NCBI RefSeq assembly: GCF_018336155.1
Contig: NZ_JAGYHF010000011.1
Coordinates: 171,301 to 235,300, forward strand
Direction of reading: 5' to 3'
DNA: 64,000 nt
Source of the DNA: Pseudomonas rustica
Lineage (GTDB): Bacteria > Pseudomonadota > Gammaproteobacteria > Pseudomonadales > Pseudomonadaceae
The notes under the pieces are model-generated. The model was not told where the DNA came from. It saw only the letters and a program-made list of their open reading frames with translations, and did not search any database. Shown piece by piece: positions 61,184 through 64,000 of this stretch (within the stretch, counting starts at the first letter, position 1; every line of letters starts with the position of its first letter). The position numbers and the translations under genes were made by a program.

Positions 61184-61204
61184 GTCGTCCTTCTTGTACG
61201 GAAA

Positions 61205-61227
61205 ACGCGGCCTCGGCCGCGTTTTTT
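61205..61227 (+). terminator. Terminator of the ilv operon
   Basis: ACGCGGC-CTCG-GCCGCGT stem with six T residues, about 20 bp after ilvC. Confidence 0.94.
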
Positions 61228-61330
61228 CGTTTGAGCCGGTGGTTCTGGTATAAAGCTGCAGCGTTTGTGGCCGAACTGTCGTCCTCAAGCACCTGTCGAA
61301 ATTTCTCCAAACCGTTGCAAGGTAATGTCC

Positions 61331-62188
61331 ATGAGCGAACGTCCCGAAGAGCCGAACAAGGCTTCTGACGCCGAAAGCCTGCTGCCCATCGATGAACATA
61401 TCGAAGAAGGGCACGACGCAGAAGGTCGTAAAGTCCGGCATCGTGGTATCTATCTGCTGCCGAATCTGTTCACCACTGCGAACCTGTTCGCAGGGTTTTA
61501 CTCCATCATCAACTCGATGAGCGCACAGGCGGCATTGAGTGCCGGGGATTCCGTCAACGCGAGCAAGTATTTCGCCTTTGCCGCAATCGCGATTTTCGTC
61601 GCCATGGTGCTCGACGGCCTCGACGGTCGTGTGGCGCGCATGACTAATACGCAAAGTGCCTTCGGCGCCGAGTACGACTCGCTGTCGGACATGGTCGCGT
61701 TCGGTGTCGCACCGGCGCTGCTGGCCTTCGGTTGGGCGTTGGGTGATATGGGCAAGGTCGGCTGGATGGTCGCCTTCATCTATGTCGCGGGCGCGGCATT
61801 GCGTCTGGCGCGCTTCAACACCCAGGTCGGCACGGCAGACAAGCGCTATTTCATCGGTCTGGCCAGTCCGGCAGCGGCGGGTGTGGTGGCGGGTATTGTC
61901 TGGGCGTTCAGCGATTACGGCATTCAGGGTTCGAAGATGTCGTTCCTCGTTGCGCTGATGGTTGCGGCGGCCGGCATGCTGATGGTCAGCAACATCAAGT
62001 ACAACAGCTTTAAAGAGCTGGACTTGAAAGGGCGCGTGCCATTCGTGGCGATTCTTGCCGTGGTGCTGGTGTTTGCCGTTGTGTTCAGCGATCCGCCGCG
62101 CATTCTGCTGTTGGTGTTCCTCGCCTATGCAGCATCCGGCCCGGTGCAATACTTGTTGCACCTTCGTCGGCACAAAAAAGCCGAGTGA
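61331..62188 (+). CDS. pssA: CDP-diacylglycerol-serine O-phosphatidyltransferase
   Basis: A 285-residue, multi-helix enzyme of the type II CDP-alcohol phosphatidyltransferase family, with the catalytic motif DGLDGRVARMTNTQSAFGAE followed by YDSLSD (D-x2-D-G-x2-A-R-x8-G-x3-D-x3-D). It makes phosphatidylserine, the precursor of phosphatidylethanolamine. The ATG at 61331 has AAGG at good spacing; an ATG at 61325 would add two residues. Position after ilvC and before msrP is conserved. Confidence 0.95.
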   Translation: MSERPEEPNKASDAESLLPIDEHIEEGHDAEGRKVRHRGIYLLPNLFTTANLFAGFYSIINSMSAQAALSAGDSVNASKYFAFAAIAIFVAMVLDGLDGRVARMTNTQSAFGAEYDSLSDMVAFGVAPALLAFGWALGDMGKVGWMVAFIYVAGAALRLARFNTQVGTADKRYFIGLASPAAAGVVAGIVWAFSDYGIQGSKMSFLVALMVAAAGMLMVSNIKYNSFKELDLKGRVPFVAILAVVLVFAVVFSDPPRILLLVFLAYAASGPVQYLLHLRRHKKAE

Positions 62189-62251
62189 TGTAATTTCACG
62201 CATACTCCGCAGTCTATGGGTGCATCTGTCCTCCAAAGCTGCGGAGTTGTC

Positions 62252-63265
62252 ATGCTGATCAAAATCCCCAAAGCGTCTGACTGCAACGAGTCGGATGTCA
62301 CGCCTGAATCCATTTATCTCTCGCGCCGCCAATTGCTCGGTGCCACTGCTGCCGGTATCGCCGTCAGTAGCCTGCCGCGTTGGGCCAATGCCGAGGATGC
62401 CGCTCGGTACGCCGATGTCGAACCCGGTAAAGCGCCTGCCTGGTTTAACGAGAAGCTGTCCTCTACTAAATGGGGAGCAGTCAACGTCAAGGATGAGGCG
62501 ATCACGCCTTTTAAAGACGCCACTCACTACAACAACTTCTACGAGTTCGGCACCGACAAGGGGGATCCGGCGGCAAATGCCGGCTCGCTGAAAACCGAAC
62601 CGTGGAGTGTGGTGATAGACGGGGAGGTGGGTAAGCCGGGGCGATATGCGCTGGAAGACTTCATGAAACCGTATCAACTGGAAGAGCGAATCTATCGCCT
62701 ACGCTGTGTAGAGGCGTGGTCGATGGTGATTCCGTGGATCGGTTTTCCAATCTCGGCGTTGCTCAAGCAAGTCGAGCCAAACGCTAATGCCAAGTACATC
62801 CGCTTTGAAACTCTGCAGGATCCCAAAACCATGCCGGGGCAGCGCTCCGGTTTTGCCTTGATCGACTGGCCGTATGTAGAAGGCTTGCGTCTGGATGAGG
62901 CGATGAATCCGTTGGCGATTCTGGCGGTGGGCATGTATGGCCGCGAGTTACCAAATCAGAACGGCGCGCCGCTTCGTTTAGTGGTGCCGTGGAAGTATGG
63001 CTTCAAGAGCGTCAAATCCATCGTGCGTATCAGTCTGGTTAGCGAGCAGCCGAAAACCACTTGGCAAAGCATTGCGGCGGATGAGTATGGGTTCTACGCG
63101 AACGTGAATCCAACGGTTGATCACCCACGCTGGACGCAGGCACGGGAGCGACGGTTGCCGAACAGCCTGTTCAAACCGAACGTGCGCGATACGCAGATGT
63201 TCAACGGCTACTCGGATGAAGTCGCTTCTTTATATACAGGGCTCGATCTGCGGAAGAACTACTGA
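62252..63265 (+). CDS. msrP: Protein-methionine-sulfoxide reductase catalytic subunit MsrP
   Basis: A 337-residue periplasmic molybdoenzyme with a twin-arginine signal (SRRQLLGATAAGIAVSSLP) and the molybdenum-ligating Cys152 in RLRCVEAWSMVIPWIG. It repairs oxidised methionines in envelope proteins. Tat export needs a folded, cofactor-loaded enzyme. The stop overlaps the msrQ start (TGATG). The upstream in-frame stretch from 62216 is not preferred. Confidence 0.95.
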   Translation: MLIKIPKASDCNESDVTPESIYLSRRQLLGATAAGIAVSSLPRWANAEDAARYADVEPGKAPAWFNEKLSSTKWGAVNVKDEAITPFKDATHYNNFYEFGTDKGDPAANAGSLKTEPWSVVIDGEVGKPGRYALEDFMKPYQLEERIYRLRCVEAWSMVIPWIGFPISALLKQVEPNANAKYIRFETLQDPKTMPGQRSGFALIDWPYVEGLRLDEAMNPLAILAVGMYGRELPNQNGAPLRLVVPWKYGFKSVKSIVRISLVSEQPKTTWQSIAADEYGFYANVNPTVDHPRWTQARERRLPNSLFKPNVRDTQMFNGYSDEVASLYTGLDLRKNY

Positions 63266-63888
63266 TGCGCTTTCCGTTATGGCGTATAGGCGTTTTCATT
63301 GCGGCAGCGATCTGGCCGATGCTCTGGTTGTATCAAGCGCTTGAGGATTTGCTCGGCCCTGATCCCGGCAAAGTGTTGGTCGATCGGCTGGGGTTGGGAA
63401 CCTTGGTGTTGTTGCTGATTACCCTGAGCATGACGCCGATGCAGAAACTCACCGGTTGGGCGGGGTGGATTGCGGTTCGCCGGCAGTTGGGGCTTTGGTG
63501 TTTCGCCTATGTGGTGTTGCACCTGTGCAGTTATATGGCGTTTATCCTGGGGTTTGATTGGTCGCAGCTGGCGGTCGAGTTGCGCAAGCGGCCTTACATA
63601 ATAGTAGGGGCGTTGGGTTTTCTAGGATTGTTGGCGTTGGCGGTGACGTCCAATCGCTACAGTCAGCGGCATTTGGGCTCGCGCTGGAAGAAGCTGCATC
63701 GCCTGGCGTACGTAATTCTGGGTTTGGGTTTGCTGCATATGCTGTGGATCGTGCGCGCTGATCTTGAGGAATGGGCGATCTATGCCTTTATAGGTGCAGT
63801 GCTTCTGATACTGCGTATTCCGCCCGTGACGCGGCGTATCCCGCGTTTGCTGGCCAAAAAGCCGGTTTTGCAAGAAAAGCGAAATTAA
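63265..63888 (+). CDS. msrQ: Haem-binding membrane subunit MsrQ
   Basis: A 207-residue YedZ-family protein with about six membrane helices and conserved His residues (VLHLCSY, KLHRLAYVILGLGLLHML) that ligate haem b. It passes electrons from the quinone pool (or NADH via flavin reductase) to MsrP. It is coupled to msrP by a TGATG overlap. Confidence 0.95.
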   Translation: MRFPLWRIGVFIAAAIWPMLWLYQALEDLLGPDPGKVLVDRLGLGTLVLLLITLSMTPMQKLTGWAGWIAVRRQLGLWCFAYVVLHLCSYMAFILGFDWSQLAVELRKRPYIIVGALGFLGLLALAVTSNRYSQRHLGSRWKKLHRLAYVILGLGLLHMLWIVRADLEEWAIYAFIGAVLLILRIPPVTRRIPRLLAKKPVLQEKRN

Positions 63889-63891
63889 CGG

Positions 63892-64000
63892 TTGACGGCA
63901 GATCCCAGGCGTCTATAATTCGCCCCACTTCCGGCGCAGTCGAAACGGAAAACTCCTTGAGATTCAATGAGTTGCGCAGTTTTCGACGGCAGGTTGCTTG
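63892..64000 (+). promoter_or_regulatory. rRNA operon promoter and leader (right edge)
   Basis: TTGACG (63892-63897) and TATAAT (63914-63919) with a 16-bp spacer and GC-rich discriminator. The following AAACTCCTTGAGATTCAATG looks like a Pseudomonas rrn leader. A 16S rRNA gene should follow just beyond the window, as it does after msrQ in P. aeruginosa. Inferred, since no rRNA sequence is visible here. Confidence 0.78.

Noticed and set aside
60125..62677. An 850-codon open frame on the minus strand opposite ilvC, pssA and msrP
   Set aside because: It is the antisense shadow of three certain genes in high-GC DNA, crosses the ilvC terminator and has no recognisable domain.

Overview
The window is a stretch of Pseudomonas core chromosome, most like the P. 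fluorescens group. The evidence is the gene order, high-GC codon use, the short-lipoprotein and DUF families present, and two REP families typical of fluorescent pseudomonads. From memory, nearly all genes keep the order seen around the pil, cbr, phu and ilv loci of P. aeruginosa. I see no prophage, integrative element, IS, CRISPR or defence island. The novelty here lies mainly in non-coding and regulatory DNA.

Layout. (1) 1-7.5 kb: end of pilY1, minor pilin pilE, glycine oxidase thiO, the PilS/PilR two-component pair, a PP0621-family gene and bamD. (2) 7.6-12.7 kb: rluD-pgeF, clpB behind a heat-shock-type promoter, then a tRNA cluster (Asn, Pro, Lys, terminator, identical second Pro). (3) 13-22 kb: ndh, small conserved genes (DUF3094, MOSC, DUF1780, CbiM-like), then yacG-coaE-pilD-pilC-pilB divergent from pilA, which has a sigma-54 promoter fitting PilR control. 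(4) 22-32 kb: a BON-domain secreted protein with its own sigma-54-like promoter and upstream palindrome, DUF2845/DUF748, an RlmI-like methyltransferase, an MpaB-family protein, acs and pgi. (5) 32.7-43.6 kb: panC-panB, folK-pcnB, the CrcZ sRNA, cbrB-cbrA-cbrX, gluQRS and dksA, all on the minus strand. (6) 43.9-51.1 kb: aminotransferase, sfsA, a Rieske protein, the haem-uptake operon phuTUVW, a PrrF-type iron-responsive sRNA, and cbpA with a TfoX-C-like gene. (7) 51.4-64 kb: pentapeptide protein, APH/AAA fusion kinase, mrcB, TPR lipoprotein, yqcC, DUF4124, ilvI-ilvH-ilvC behind a long leader, pssA, msrP-msrQ, and at the right edge what looks like the promoter and leader of an rRNA operon.

How parts work together. 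PilS/PilR is expected to drive pilA through RpoN. PilB, PilC and PilD build the pilus, and PilE and PilY1 supply its tip and minor components. CbrA/CbrB (with CbrX) should drive CrcZ from another RpoN promoter; CrcZ titrates Hfq/Crc, and one likely target, acs, lies in the same window with a CA motif at its ribosome binding site. Iron and haem: phuTUVW and PrrF are convergent and both carry Fur-box-like sequence. Thirteen REP pairs of two families sit in the intergenic gaps.
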